A stretch of DNA of 64,000 nucleotides from NCBI GenBank assembly GCA_035461525.1, contig DATHVD010000061.1, positions 1 to 64,000 on the forward strand. The letters are read 5' to 3'. Both the position numbers and the translations under genes were made by a program. Shown here piece by piece: positions 25,501-32,930 of the stretch. The notes beneath the pieces are model-generated. The model searched no databases and was not told where the DNA came from. It was given only the letters and a program-made list of their open reading frames with translations. This DNA is from JAIBJN01 sp035461525 (GTDB lineage Bacteria; Actinomycetota; Thermoleophilia; Gaiellales; Gaiellaceae). Numbering within the stretch: position 1 is the stretch's first letter; every line of letters starts with the position of its first letter.

Positions 25501-27561
25501 GTGTCTGCGTATCCCCACCTGTTCAGCCCGCTTCAGATTGGCAGCATCGCCGTCCGCAACCGGATCATGCAGACGGCGCACGTCAAGCTATTCGCCCACA
25601 ACGCCGTTGACTCGCAGCGGAACGTCGCCTATCAGGCAGCGCGCGCGAAAGGCGGGGCGGGGCTGCTGATCACCGGCAACCGCGTCGTCCACCCTACGTC
25701 CACGACAGGGTTCCCGCGGGTCGCGTGGGCGTACTTGCCCGAGGCACTCGACGCCGACCGGAAGCTCACGGATGCTGTGCACGAGCATGGCGCCGCCATC
25801 TTCGCTCAGCTGAACCATTTCGGGCTGAACGCGTTGAGTGACGCTGCTGATGACTACCGCGTTCTTTGGGGCCCCTCGGCCGTCAAGTCGCCGGCCTACG
25901 GTGAGACGGCCAAGGAGATGGAGCTCGAGGACATCCGCGAGGTCGTCGAGTGGTGGGGCCGCTCCGCCGAGCTGACCAGGGAGGGCGGCTTCGACGGCAC
26001 GGAGGTGCACATCTCGCACAGCTACCTCTTGCACCAGTTCCTCTCTCCCCTCTACAACAAACGCACGGACGAGTACGGCGGCTCGTTCGAGAACCGGCTG
26101 CGGTTCGCCCGCGAGGTGATCGAGGAGGTCCGTCGTCGCACCGGGAGGGACTGGGTCGTCGGTGTGCGCATCAGTCTGACCGACTTCATTCCCGGCGCCC
26201 TCGATGTGGAGGACGCGGTGCGCGTGTCGCGAACGCTCGAGGACGACGGCGACATCGATTACGTCAACGTCACCGCCGCCGGCTACCACAACATCTTCCG
26301 CGCTATCGAGCCCTCGGACGTCCCCGACGGCTACCTCGTCGACCTGACTGCGCAGGTGAAGGCCGCAGTTGGACTGCCCGTTTTCACCGTTGGTGGGATC
26401 AAGGACCCCGTGCTCGCCGAGGAGATCGTCTCCTCGGGTAAGGCGGACATGGTCGCGATGACGCGTGCCCAGATCGCGGATCCGGAGTTTGCGAACAAGG
26501 TGCGTGAGGACAGGGACGACGAGGTCTACCATTGCATCCGCGGCAATCAGGGCTGCATCGCCCGCGTCTTCAAGGGCCTGCCGATCACCTGCACGGTGAA
26601 TCCGGCAGCAGGCCGTGAACAGCGCTTCGGCGCGGGGACGCTGGGGCGGGCGGATGAACCGGGAAGCTGGCTCGTCGTCGGTGGCGGCCCTGCAGGCATG
26701 AAGGCCGCGGAGACACTCGCCCGCCGCGGGCACGATGTGACGCTGCTCGAGCGCGAGGAGCACCTCGGTGGGCAGCTGAATCTGCTTCTGCGCACGCCGG
26801 GGCGAGACGAGTTCGGCTGGATCGTGCGCGACCTCGAGGTTCAGATGCGCCGGCACGGGGTCGAAGTGCGTCTCGGGACGGAGGCGGCGGCGGCGTTCGT
26901 GCGTGAGCTCTCACCCGACGGCGTGATCGTCGCCACCGGCGCGGTCGCCTCGCGCAGCGGCTTCTCCAGTGTCAACCCGCTCGTCGAGGAACTGCCCGGC
27001 GTAAACCAGGAAAACGTGCTGACGGTCTGGGACGTCCTGCTCGAGTCGAGACCGGTCGGTAGGCGCGTCGTCGTCCTCGACGACGACGGCACCCGCTATG
27101 CGGCCGGCGTGACGGAGGTGCTGCTCGACCGCGGCTGCACCGTCGAACTCGTCTCACGCTGGCCGGCACTCTTCCCAGCCACGCTGACGACGCTCGACAT
27201 GGCTCACCTCTACAGCCGCCTGCTCGGCAAGGGTCTCACCTACCGCCTCAACTCGTGGGCGCTCCGAATCGAGAACGACCACGTCAGCGTGTTCAATCTC
27301 TACACGGGCGCCGACGAGACCCTGACCGGGGTCGACACGATCGTGCTCGCGACCGGCCCGAAAGCCAACGACGGCCTCTACTTCGCGTTGAAGGGCAAGG
27401 TCCAGAACCTGCACCGAGTCGGCGACTGCGTCGCACCGCGGAAGCTCGACCACGCCATCTACGAGGGCTACCTCGCCGGCCGCGAGCTGTGGTCACCCCA
27501 GGAACGCTACATCTACGAGGGTGAGCTGGAACGGGACGAGCGGGTCGCGATCGGGGCGTGA
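25501..27561 (+). CDS. OYE / 2,4-dienoyl-CoA reductase family FMN-FAD oxidoreductase
   Basis: A 686-aa protein of the trimethylamine dehydrogenase / dienoyl-CoA reductase type. Residues 1-335 form the FMN TIM barrel (LFSPLQIGSIAVRNRIMQTA, SPLYNKRTDEYGGSFENRLRF). The Fe-S segment is at 345-364. Residues 385-670 form the FAD/NAD(P) domain (WLVVGGGPAGMKAAETLARRGH, GDCVAPRKLDHAIYEGYLAG). The Fe-S motif should be C-x2-C-x3-C-x11-C; here C345, C352 and C364 are present but position 348 is Gly (CIRGNQGC), one base from Cys. Cluster binding may be lost or altered. Strong RBS, GTG start. Substrate unknown. It lies between the IS and gloA-like remnant D. Confidence 0.9.
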   Translation: MSAYPHLFSPLQIGSIAVRNRIMQTAHVKLFAHNAVDSQRNVAYQAARAKGGAGLLITGNRVVHPTSTTGFPRVAWAYLPEALDADRKLTDAVHEHGAAIFAQLNHFGLNALSDAADDYRVLWGPSAVKSPAYGETAKEMELEDIREVVEWWGRSAELTREGGFDGTEVHISHSYLLHQFLSPLYNKRTDEYGGSFENRLRFAREVIEEVRRRTGRDWVVGVRISLTDFIPGALDVEDAVRVSRTLEDDGDIDYVNVTAAGYHNIFRAIEPSDVPDGYLVDLTAQVKAAVGLPVFTVGGIKDPVLAEEIVSSGKADMVAMTRAQIADPEFANKVREDRDDEVYHCIRGNQGCIARVFKGLPITCTVNPAAGREQRFGAGTLGRADEPGSWLVVGGGPAGMKAAETLARRGHDVTLLEREEHLGGQLNLLLRTPGRDEFGWIVRDLEVQMRRHGVEVRLGTEAAAAFVRELSPDGVIVATGAVASRSGFSSVNPLVEELPGVNQENVLTVWDVLLESRPVGRRVVVLDDDGTRYAAGVTEVLLDRGCTVELVSRWPALFPATLTTLDMAHLYSRLLGKGLTYRLNSWALRIENDHVSVFNLYTGADETLTGVDTIVLATGPKANDGLYFALKGKVQNLHRVGDCVAPRKLDHAIYEGYLAGRELWSPQERYIYEGELERDERVAIGA

Positions 27562-27825
27562 ACATCCAGGCGCTCTTGGCATCCGATCCATGCCCGGTCA
27601 CGCGCCTCACCGGGCGGGCAGCGTTAGACACTGCGTCTCCGGGTGGTGGTTTACTCTGCTGCTCGAGACCTCGCTGCCCAGTGTTGCCCGGTCGGAAGCG
27701 GACAGGAACTCGACAATGTCGCGTTTCCAGACGGGTACAGGGTCGAGCTCATCGAACGGGCGTGAACGGGGCATTCGCGGGTTCCCGGGCCCGGCGGTGC
27801 GAGATCGGTAGCGCCCGCAGGTCCG
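27562..27825. other. Short intergenic stretch with remnant D
   Basis: 264 nt between the flavoprotein gene and a convergent VOC gene. Its only recognisable content is the gloA-like tail at 27730-27758 and its upstream in-frame words QELDNVAFP. Confidence 0.5.
27730..27758 (+). repeat. gloA-like 3'-end remnant, copy D
   Basis: Reads NVAFPDGYRVELIERA then TGA. NVAF...DGYRVELIE matches a glyoxalase I C-terminus with the middle (V-x-D) missing, the same gap as in copy B. Confidence 0.65.
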
Positions 27826-28179
27826 CTACCGTCGCGGCCGGAGAGGAGCACCTCCGAGGCCGACTTCGTTGCCGTCGGGGTCTCGATAGGTCGCCTTTCG
27901 GACACCGTTCGAGTAGGTCTCCCGCTGAGCGGGCTGGAGTCCTCGACCGGCGATCTCGGCGACCATCGCATCGAGGTCATCCACGAAGATCGTGTGCAGC
28001 GCATGGCCCGCGTGCTCCGGCCGCTCGACGATGAACAGGAACCGGTGCTCGGCGAGCTCCCACACCGCCTCCGTCGCGTGGGGCGCGAAGCTGGGCTCCG
28101 AACCCAGAAGGCGTTCGTACCACGCCGAAGCTTCCCCGTAGTCGTGCACTGGGATACCGGCGAAGAGGTCCACCTGCAT
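27826..28179 (-). CDS. VOC family protein
   Basis: A 117-aa VOC protein. MQVDLFAGIPVHDYGEASAWYERLLG opens the first module and YRDPDGNEVGL closes the second. Related to bleomycin-resistance/glyoxalase-like single-chain VOC proteins; metal ligands are not all clear, so catalysis is uncertain. ATG start at 28179. It stands alone, convergent with the flavoprotein gene. Confidence 0.82.
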   Translation of the reverse strand: MQVDLFAGIPVHDYGEASAWYERLLGSEPSFAPHATEAVWELAEHRFLFIVERPEHAGHALHTIFVDDLDAMVAEIAGRGLQPAQRETYSNGVRKATYRDPDGNEVGLGGAPLRPRR

Positions 28180-28193
28180 GCCCCGACCCTACC

Positions 28194-28539
28194 GGCCATC
28201 TCGATTTCAACACCTATGCCAAGGTGCAGACAGTTCATGTCGCACTTCTCCGAGGGCTGCGTAGTCGAGGCCCCACGGGCCCGAACGATGGGGACGACGC
28301 TTCGTCGGGAAGGACGAGGTGCGTCGCGGACCGGCCGCGCGCTTCGAGGGCATCCCCGACGTCCACTATGGGGACGACGATCACTCGCGTGCGGGAACCG
28401 GGAGGTCTCGGAATGGACTGTCAGCGGCACCACCACCCACGGCGTGCGCGTCGACGTTGGCGGATGCGACCTCCGGACATTCGGAGATGGAGGCACGATC
28501 GTCCGCAAGGACAGCTTCTGGAAGATTCGTGAAGCGTGA
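28194..28539 (+). pseudogene. SnoaL-like (NTF2-fold) protein, two frameshifts
   Basis: Three consecutive stretches in two frames read as one SnoaL-like protein: FMSHFSEGCVVEAPR (about 28230-28275), then in the next frame WGRRFVGKDEVRRG, ARFEGIPDVHYGDDDH (28289-28384), then back in the first frame CGNREVSEWTVSGTTTHG and RTFGDGGTIVRKDSFWKI to TGA at 28539. The order and content match the polyketide-cyclase/ester-cyclase family of about 115-130 aa. No clear start codon. The two shifts (about 28280 and 28386) compensate each other. It is either a decayed gene or a spot with two sequence errors. Confidence 0.8.
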
Positions 28540-28581
28540 TACCTCAACGAGCTCGCCGCGCCGGCGCGGCGGCCAGTATCC

Positions 28582-29234
28582 GTGTGCATCGGGGGAGCGA
28601 CCGGCTGGACCGGCCGAGCGCTCGTGCCCGCCGTCCTCGACGCGCCGGACCTCGAGCTGCGTTCGGCGGTGAGCCGATCGGCCGCAGGCGGCGACCTCGG
28701 TGAGGCGCTCGGCGGCCGCGAGCTGGGCGTCCCCGTGCACGCGTCCGTGGCGGACGCGCTCGCCGGTGTCGACGTCCTCGTCGACTACACGTCTTCGACC
28801 GCGGTCCGGGCGAACGCGATGGCTGCGATCGAGGCGGGGGTCATCGTGGGCAGCTCGGGCCGCACGGCGGTCGATTTCGCCGAGATCGACGCGGCTGCCC
28901 GCAGACGCTCCGTCGGCGTCGTCGCCTCCGGCAACTTCTCCCTCACCGCGGCGATGTGGCAGGCGGGCGGCCCTCCTCGCCGCGCGCCACCTTCCGCCGG
29001 GAGGCGCGCGGCGCAACGGTCGGGGGCGCACAGGTGCACTCCGTCCGGCTCCCGAGCTTCGTGGTCTCCACCGAGATCGTCTTCGCCCGGCCCGACGAGC
29101 GCCTCACGATCCGCCACGACGCTGGAAGCACGCCCGAGCCGTACGTCGAGGGGACGCTGCTCGCGGTGCGCCGGGTGCCGGGGCTCGTCGGGCTGACGCG
29201 CGGGCTCGATGCCCTCCTCCTGGGCGCGGACTAG
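28582..29234 (+). pseudogene. Dihydrodipicolinate reductase-like gene with central deletion and frameshift
   Basis: The N-terminal part (GTG start, VCIGGATGWTGRALVPAV, VDYTSSTAVRANAM, SVGVVASGNFSLTAAM) is a DapB NAD-binding domain. The C-terminal part in another frame (GATVGGAQVHSVRLP, DERLTIRHDAGSTPEPYVEG, LVGLTRGLDALLLG) is the DapB tail. Between them about 50-70 residues are missing, including the catalytic His-His-x3-Lys and DAPSGTA segment, and the frame changes at about 28965. It cannot make a working reductase as it stands. This is a DapB-like paralogue or the real dapB damaged by deletion. Confidence 0.85.
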
Positions 29235-29238
29235 CCCC

Positions 29239-29823
29239 CTAACGTCGCGCGACGACGATTCCGGCGTTCCACCCGGGCGCTCGCCCGTTGGGCGGCGGGC
29301 GGATCGACTCCGCGTCGATGCCGCCGCGGGCGAGGAGCCACGAGACGGTCGAGTTCGAGTTCCACATCTCGCCGGTCTCGAGCTCGTCGCGGCCCCAGAC
29401 AGGCGTCGGGACCTCCGCTACCAGCGCGAGGAGCCCCTGGGCGATTCGCGGGTCGTCCGAGAGCCGGCGCGGGCTGTCCACGGCCTCGTCCACGTCGGGG
29501 ATGACGCCGTCGCGCCAGCAGCGCACCTCGTAGCGGAAGATGCGGAGCCTGCGGGCTGCGCGGCTCCCGACAGGCCCTTCCGCGACGACGCCGCGCTCTG
29601 CCCGGTCGTCCGACCACGCCGGTGCCTGCTCGATCACGAAGCGCCCCTCCGGCACGCGGACGACCAGCGCGGAGTGGTAGAGATCGCAGCGGTCGCGGCG
29701 CTCGAGCCGCGCGACGACGGCCTCGAAGACTTTGCCGTTCAGCCGGACGGAGACACCGCCGGCCCCGAGGGGCAGCCAGTAGAGGTCGACGGCGGAGCTC
29801 GTCTCGTGCGGCATCCGGAGCAT
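29239..29823 (-). CDS. Unrecognised protein, possible papain-like (NlpC/P60-type) fold
   Basis: A 194-aa protein (ATG at 29823; a second ATG at 29814 is as likely). The order of conserved-looking blocks, CDLYHSALVVRVPEGRFVIEQ followed by GEMWNSNSTVSWLLARGGI, recalls permuted NlpC/P60-like proteins, in which a His precedes the nucleophile. No Cys stands where a nucleophile would be (NSNS instead). It could be an inactive relative or a different family. No signal peptide or membrane segment. Divergent from the next small gene by 69 nt. Confidence 0.6.
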   Translation of the reverse strand: MLRMPHETSSAVDLYWLPLGAGGVSVRLNGKVFEAVVARLERRDRCDLYHSALVVRVPEGRFVIEQAPAWSDDRAERGVVAEGPVGSRAARRLRIFRYEVRCWRDGVIPDVDEAVDSPRRLSDDPRIAQGLLALVAEVPTPVWGRDELETGEMWNSNSTVSWLLARGGIDAESIRPPPNGRAPGWNAGIVVARR

Positions 29824-29892
29824 GGGCGGCCCAAGGAGCCGGGCCGGACTCCGGCACCCTACGCCACCTCGCCGCCGCATAGGCTTCGTCAG

Positions 29893-30219
29893 GTGCGTCA
29901 CGTCCGCGACCTGCCCGCGCTCTGGCCGTTCCGGCAGCGGCGCCACGTGGTCGTCGTCTGCCTGGACGATCCCGCCGGGCTTCTCGCCGCCCGCGCGGAG
30001 ATCGAGGCCCGCGGCGCAGCGCTCGTCGTCGAAGCGCGGGCAGGCCCGCTCTCGGCTGCGCTCGGGCGCCCGTCCTTGACCGTGGCCGACCGCTTCGGCA
30101 CCGTGACCCTTTGTGCGCCCGCGGCGAGCGCCGCGGAGGTGCTCGCGGAGCTCGACGCCTTCGAGCTCTCCTGCCCCGAGTGCGGCCCCAAGGCCTGGGG
30201 CGGCGCCCGCGCCTACTGA
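29893..30219 (+). CDS. Small protein, possible thioredoxin-fold remnant, CPEC near C-terminus
   Basis: A 108-aa GTG-start frame: VRDLPALWPFRQRRHVVVVCLDDP looks like the central strand of an AhpC/thioredoxin fold, and the C-terminus has SCPECGPKAWGG. No peroxidatic Cys motif is seen. Codon bias fits a coding sequence, but I do not recognise a family. It may be a truncated peroxiredoxin-like gene. Confidence 0.5.
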   Translation: MRHVRDLPALWPFRQRRHVVVVCLDDPAGLLAARAEIEARGAALVVEARAGPLSAALGRPSLTVADRFGTVTLCAPAASAAEVLAELDAFELSCPECGPKAWGGARAY

Positions 30220-30310
30220 CAGCCCCCGCGCGCCCTGAGATGCGGGTGGGAGCTGGGGGCGCGCGACCCCCCGCTCCCGCAGGGCTCTCCTCTGCCCCGA
30301 CCGGCCCCGC

Positions 30311-30609
30311 CTACTGCACCACTCCGCCCGCGACGCGCCCACCGGCGTCGCCGGTCGCGAGCGTCGCCGAGTCCGGCCGAGGACGCCCTCGGTCGCGGAC
30401 TGGTACCTCGTCGGGATGTTGGCGAGGGTGTCGGGCAGCGCGTGCACCATGATCGCGCTGCCGTCCGCGTCGACGCTCACCTTGACGTGGTTCTGCGCCG
30501 AAGTCGTGCTGCCCCGCCCGCGTAGAGCGGGGCCGTGGCGACCGCGGCGAGGAGCGCCAGCGTCGCCGTGACGACCAGCTTCCTCTTCGACCGGAAGCGA
30601 GTCCGCATG
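30311..30609 (-). pseudogene. Cu/Zn superoxide dismutase-like gene, core deleted
   Basis: ATG at 30609 starts an export signal (RKLVVTATLALLAAVATAPL). In a second frame follows HVKVSVDADGSAIMVHALPD, NIPTRY, and in a third frame PDSATLATGDAGGRVAGGVV to TAG. The last two match the C-terminal part of actinobacterial secreted SOD-like proteins (normally ending RxACGVI; the Cys is Gly here). About 80-100 residues with the HxH metal site are missing and two frameshifts are needed, so no dismutase is made. Confidence 0.75.
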
Positions 30610-30830
30610 CCTCTCCCATTCCTTTCATTGGCCCGCCCTGTGGGCGGTTCCTCCGTTACCGCCTGTAATGGCTCTTGGGAGAGCGTGCCCGGCGGCGGAA
30701 CGAGATTGACGGCCCCGAATCCTTGCAGGGATGCGAGGCGACGCACAAGCCGGGCCCTGTGGATGGTTTGGCGCCGATCGGGCACGAACCGGGGACAGTT
30801 CGGCGCGCTCTTTCCGGCTAGCGTCGGATC

Positions 30831-31100
30831 ATGGTGACGAGGGTGAAGACTCCGTGGGGACGGGCGACGATCGTGGAAGAGCTGCGCCTCGCCCAGCGCG
30901 CCGGCCCGAAGCGCTTCGGGACGATCGTCCAGCTCCTCGAGGACGAGAAGGGAGGTGAGCTCGTGCGCTTCGCCTACTCGACCGGCGGCGTCGGCCGGCG
31001 GGGACCGGTGACGCTGCGCGGGCGCGACGTGGAGCGGCTCCGCAGAGAGCTCGCGGTGCGGCCGCGACTGGCGGCGGCGCTCGGCCTGCACGCGCCGTAG
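30831..31100 (+). CDS. Small hypothetical protein
   Basis: An 89-aa basic protein with ATG start (TPWGRATIVEELRLAQRAGPKRFGTIVQLLEDEKGGELVRFAYSTGG, broken here at family-unknown positions 7-54). The central strand-rich part and C-terminal helix (VERLRRELAVRPRLAAALGL) look folded. No family recognised; it is convergent with purQ. Confidence 0.6.
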   Translation: MVTRVKTPWGRATIVEELRLAQRAGPKRFGTIVQLLEDEKGGELVRFAYSTGGVGRRGPVTLRGRDVERLRRELAVRPRLAAALGLHAP

Positions 31101-31141
31101 CGGTCGGGGGACAACTTCATATCGACGGGTCGGTTGGCCGC

Positions 31142-31828
31142 CTATGCGGATGCGTACAGACGCTCGCGGGCTGCCTCCACCAGCGACGCGAGGATGAGCG
31201 CGCCATCGCCGGAGCCCAGGAGCGGATCGACCGCGTGCTCGGGATGGGGCATGAGGCCCATCACGTTCCCGTCGGCGTTGACCACGCCGGCGACGCCCCG
31301 CTCGGAGCCGTTGGGATTCGTTCCCGGCGCGTACCGGAGCACGATCTGCTCCTCGGACAGGTCGGGCGGAGCGTGAAAGCAGCCTTCCCCGTGCTTGACC
31401 GGGATCGTCAGCCTCTGACCCGGCGCGCAGCGCGCCGTGAACGGCGTGTCCGTCCGCTCGACGGTGACCGGGACGTCGCGGCAGACGAACGCCAGCGACG
31501 CGTTCGGGCGCAGCACGCCGGGAAGCAGCCCCGCCTCGCAGAGAACCTGGAACCCGTTGCAGATCCCGAGCACGGGGCCGCCGGACGCGGCGAAACCGGC
31601 CACGGCGGTCATCGCTGGGGCGAAGCGTGCGATCGCGCCGCAGCGGAGGTAGTCCCCGTACGAGAAGCCGCCGGGCAGGACGACCGCGTCGACGGATGGG
31701 AGCTCCGTCTCGCCGTGCCAGATGAGCACCGGCTTCCCGCCCAGTGCCGAGAGCGCCCAGGCGGCGTCGCGGTCGTCGTTCGACCCCGGGAAGACGAGGA
31801 CGCCGATGCGTGGGCGCCGCTCGCTCAT
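31142..31828 (-). CDS. purQ: FGAM synthase glutaminase subunit PurQ
   Basis: A 228-aa class I glutamine amidotransferase. The nucleophile elbow is LGICNGFQVLCEAGLL; FPGSNDDRDAAWAL and LPGGFSYGDYLRCGAIA are PurQ-specific; the His/Glu pair is in LMPHPEHAVDPLLG. It supplies ammonia to PurL. The ATG overlaps the purS stop (ATGA). purL is not next to it but 11.7 kb away on the same strand. Confidence 0.97.
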   Translation of the reverse strand: MSERRPRIGVLVFPGSNDDRDAAWALSALGGKPVLIWHGETELPSVDAVVLPGGFSYGDYLRCGAIARFAPAMTAVAGFAASGGPVLGICNGFQVLCEAGLLPGVLRPNASLAFVCRDVPVTVERTDTPFTARCAPGQRLTIPVKHGEGCFHAPPDLSEEQIVLRYAPGTNPNGSERGVAGVVNADGNVMGLMPHPEHAVDPLLGSGDGALILASLVEAARERLYASA

Positions 31829-32073
31829 GCCCGCGTCTCCTCGACCTCGATCTCGTAGCTCTCGATGAGCGGGTTCGCCAAGAGCCGCTCGCACATCTGC
31901 TCGAGCTGCGAGCGCGCCTCGGCGGCGCTCGGCGCGTCGACCTCGAGGTCGATCAGCCGGCCCACGCGGGCCGTGTCCACGGGGAATCCGAGCTGGCGGA
32001 GCGAGCGCTCGACCGCCTCGCCCTGGGGGTCGAGGATGCCGCCCTTCGGCCTGACGAGGACGGTCGCCCTCAC
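31825..32073 (-). CDS. purS: FGAM synthase subunit PurS
   Basis: An 82-aa PurS, the small bridge between PurL and PurQ. VRATVLVRPKGGILDPQGEAV and the closing CERLLANPLIESYEIEVEE are the family signature. GTG start at 32073 overlaps the purC stop (GTGA); the stop overlaps purQ (ATGA). Confidence 0.96.
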   Translation of the reverse strand: MRATVLVRPKGGILDPQGEAVERSLRQLGFPVDTARVGRLIDLEVDAPSAAEARSQLEQMCERLLANPLIESYEIEVEETRA

Positions 32074-32930
32074 CGCAGCACGATCCCCGGGTCGGCGACG
32101 TAGTCGTCGAAGGAGAGCCCGGTGAGCCGTTCGAACGCCTCCACGTAGCGGGCGCGCGTGCCGTCGACGACGTCGGCCGGGAGCTCGGGCCCCGGCGCGG
32201 TCTTGTCCCAGGCCAGCGTCTCGCAGTAGTCGCGCACGTACTGCTTGTCGAACGACGCCTGGCCGCGTCCGGGCTCGTACTCGACGGCGGGCCAGAAGCG
32301 CGAGGAGTCCGGTGTCAGGGCCTCGTCCCCGAGCGTGAGCGCACCGTCCGCGTCCAGGCCGAGCTCGAACTTCGTGTCGGCGATGACGATGCCCCGGTCG
32401 GCGGCGTGGGCAGCGGCGAACCGGTAGAGCTCCAGCGAGATCCGCTCGGCCTCGTCGAGGAGCTCGGCGCCGACGAGCTCGGCGGCCTGCTCGCGGTCGA
32501 TGTTCTCGTCGTGGCCCTCCTCCGCCTTCGTCGCGGGGGTGAAGATCGGCGCGGGAAGCCTTTCCGACTCGCGCAGGCCCTCGGGGAGCCGGTGCCCGCA
32601 GACCTCGCCGCTCGCGCGGTAGTCCTTCCATCCCGAGCCGGCGAGGTAGCCGCGGACGACGCACTCGATCGGCAGCATCGAGAGTCGCCTGGCCTCCGTC
32701 GAGCGGCCGTCGGGCCGCAACGCGAGCAGGTGGTTCGGGACGATCTCGCGGGTGCGCGCGAACCAGAAGCCGGAGAGCCCGGTGAGGACGCGGCCCTTGT
32801 CCGGGATCTCGGTCGGGAGGACGACGTCGAACGTCGAGATGCGGTCGCTGGCGACGAGCAGGAGCCGCTCGGCGTCGAGCTCGAAGATCTCCCGGACCTT
32901 TCCGCTCGCGACGTGGACTGCTTCAGGCAT
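32070..32930 (-). CDS. purC: SAICAR synthase
   Basis: A 286-aa PurC joining CAIR and aspartate. ASGKVREIFEL opens the ATP-grasp-like fold; CVVRGYLAGSGWKDY, KAEEGHDENID and IADTKFELGLD are the SAICAR synthetase blocks; EYEPGRGQASFDKQYVRDY closes. This is the longer actinobacterial/eukaryote-like type rather than the short E. coli type. It overlaps purB by 8 nt and purS by 4 nt. Confidence 0.97.
   Translation of the reverse strand: MPEAVHVASGKVREIFELDAERLLLVASDRISTFDVVLPTEIPDKGRVLTGLSGFWFARTREIVPNHLLALRPDGRSTEARRLSMLPIECVVRGYLAGSGWKDYRASGEVCGHRLPEGLRESERLPAPIFTPATKAEEGHDENIDREQAAELVGAELLDEAERISLELYRFAAAHAADRGIVIADTKFELGLDADGALTLGDEALTPDSSRFWPAVEYEPGRGQASFDKQYVRDYCETLAWDKTAPGPELPADVVDGTRARYVEAFERLTGLSFDDYVADPGIVLR

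Noticed and set aside
23050..27758. Integron-like gene cassettes delimited by attC sites
   Set aside because: The repeats are coding-like direct repeats without attC inverted structure, and no intI or attI is seen in the window.
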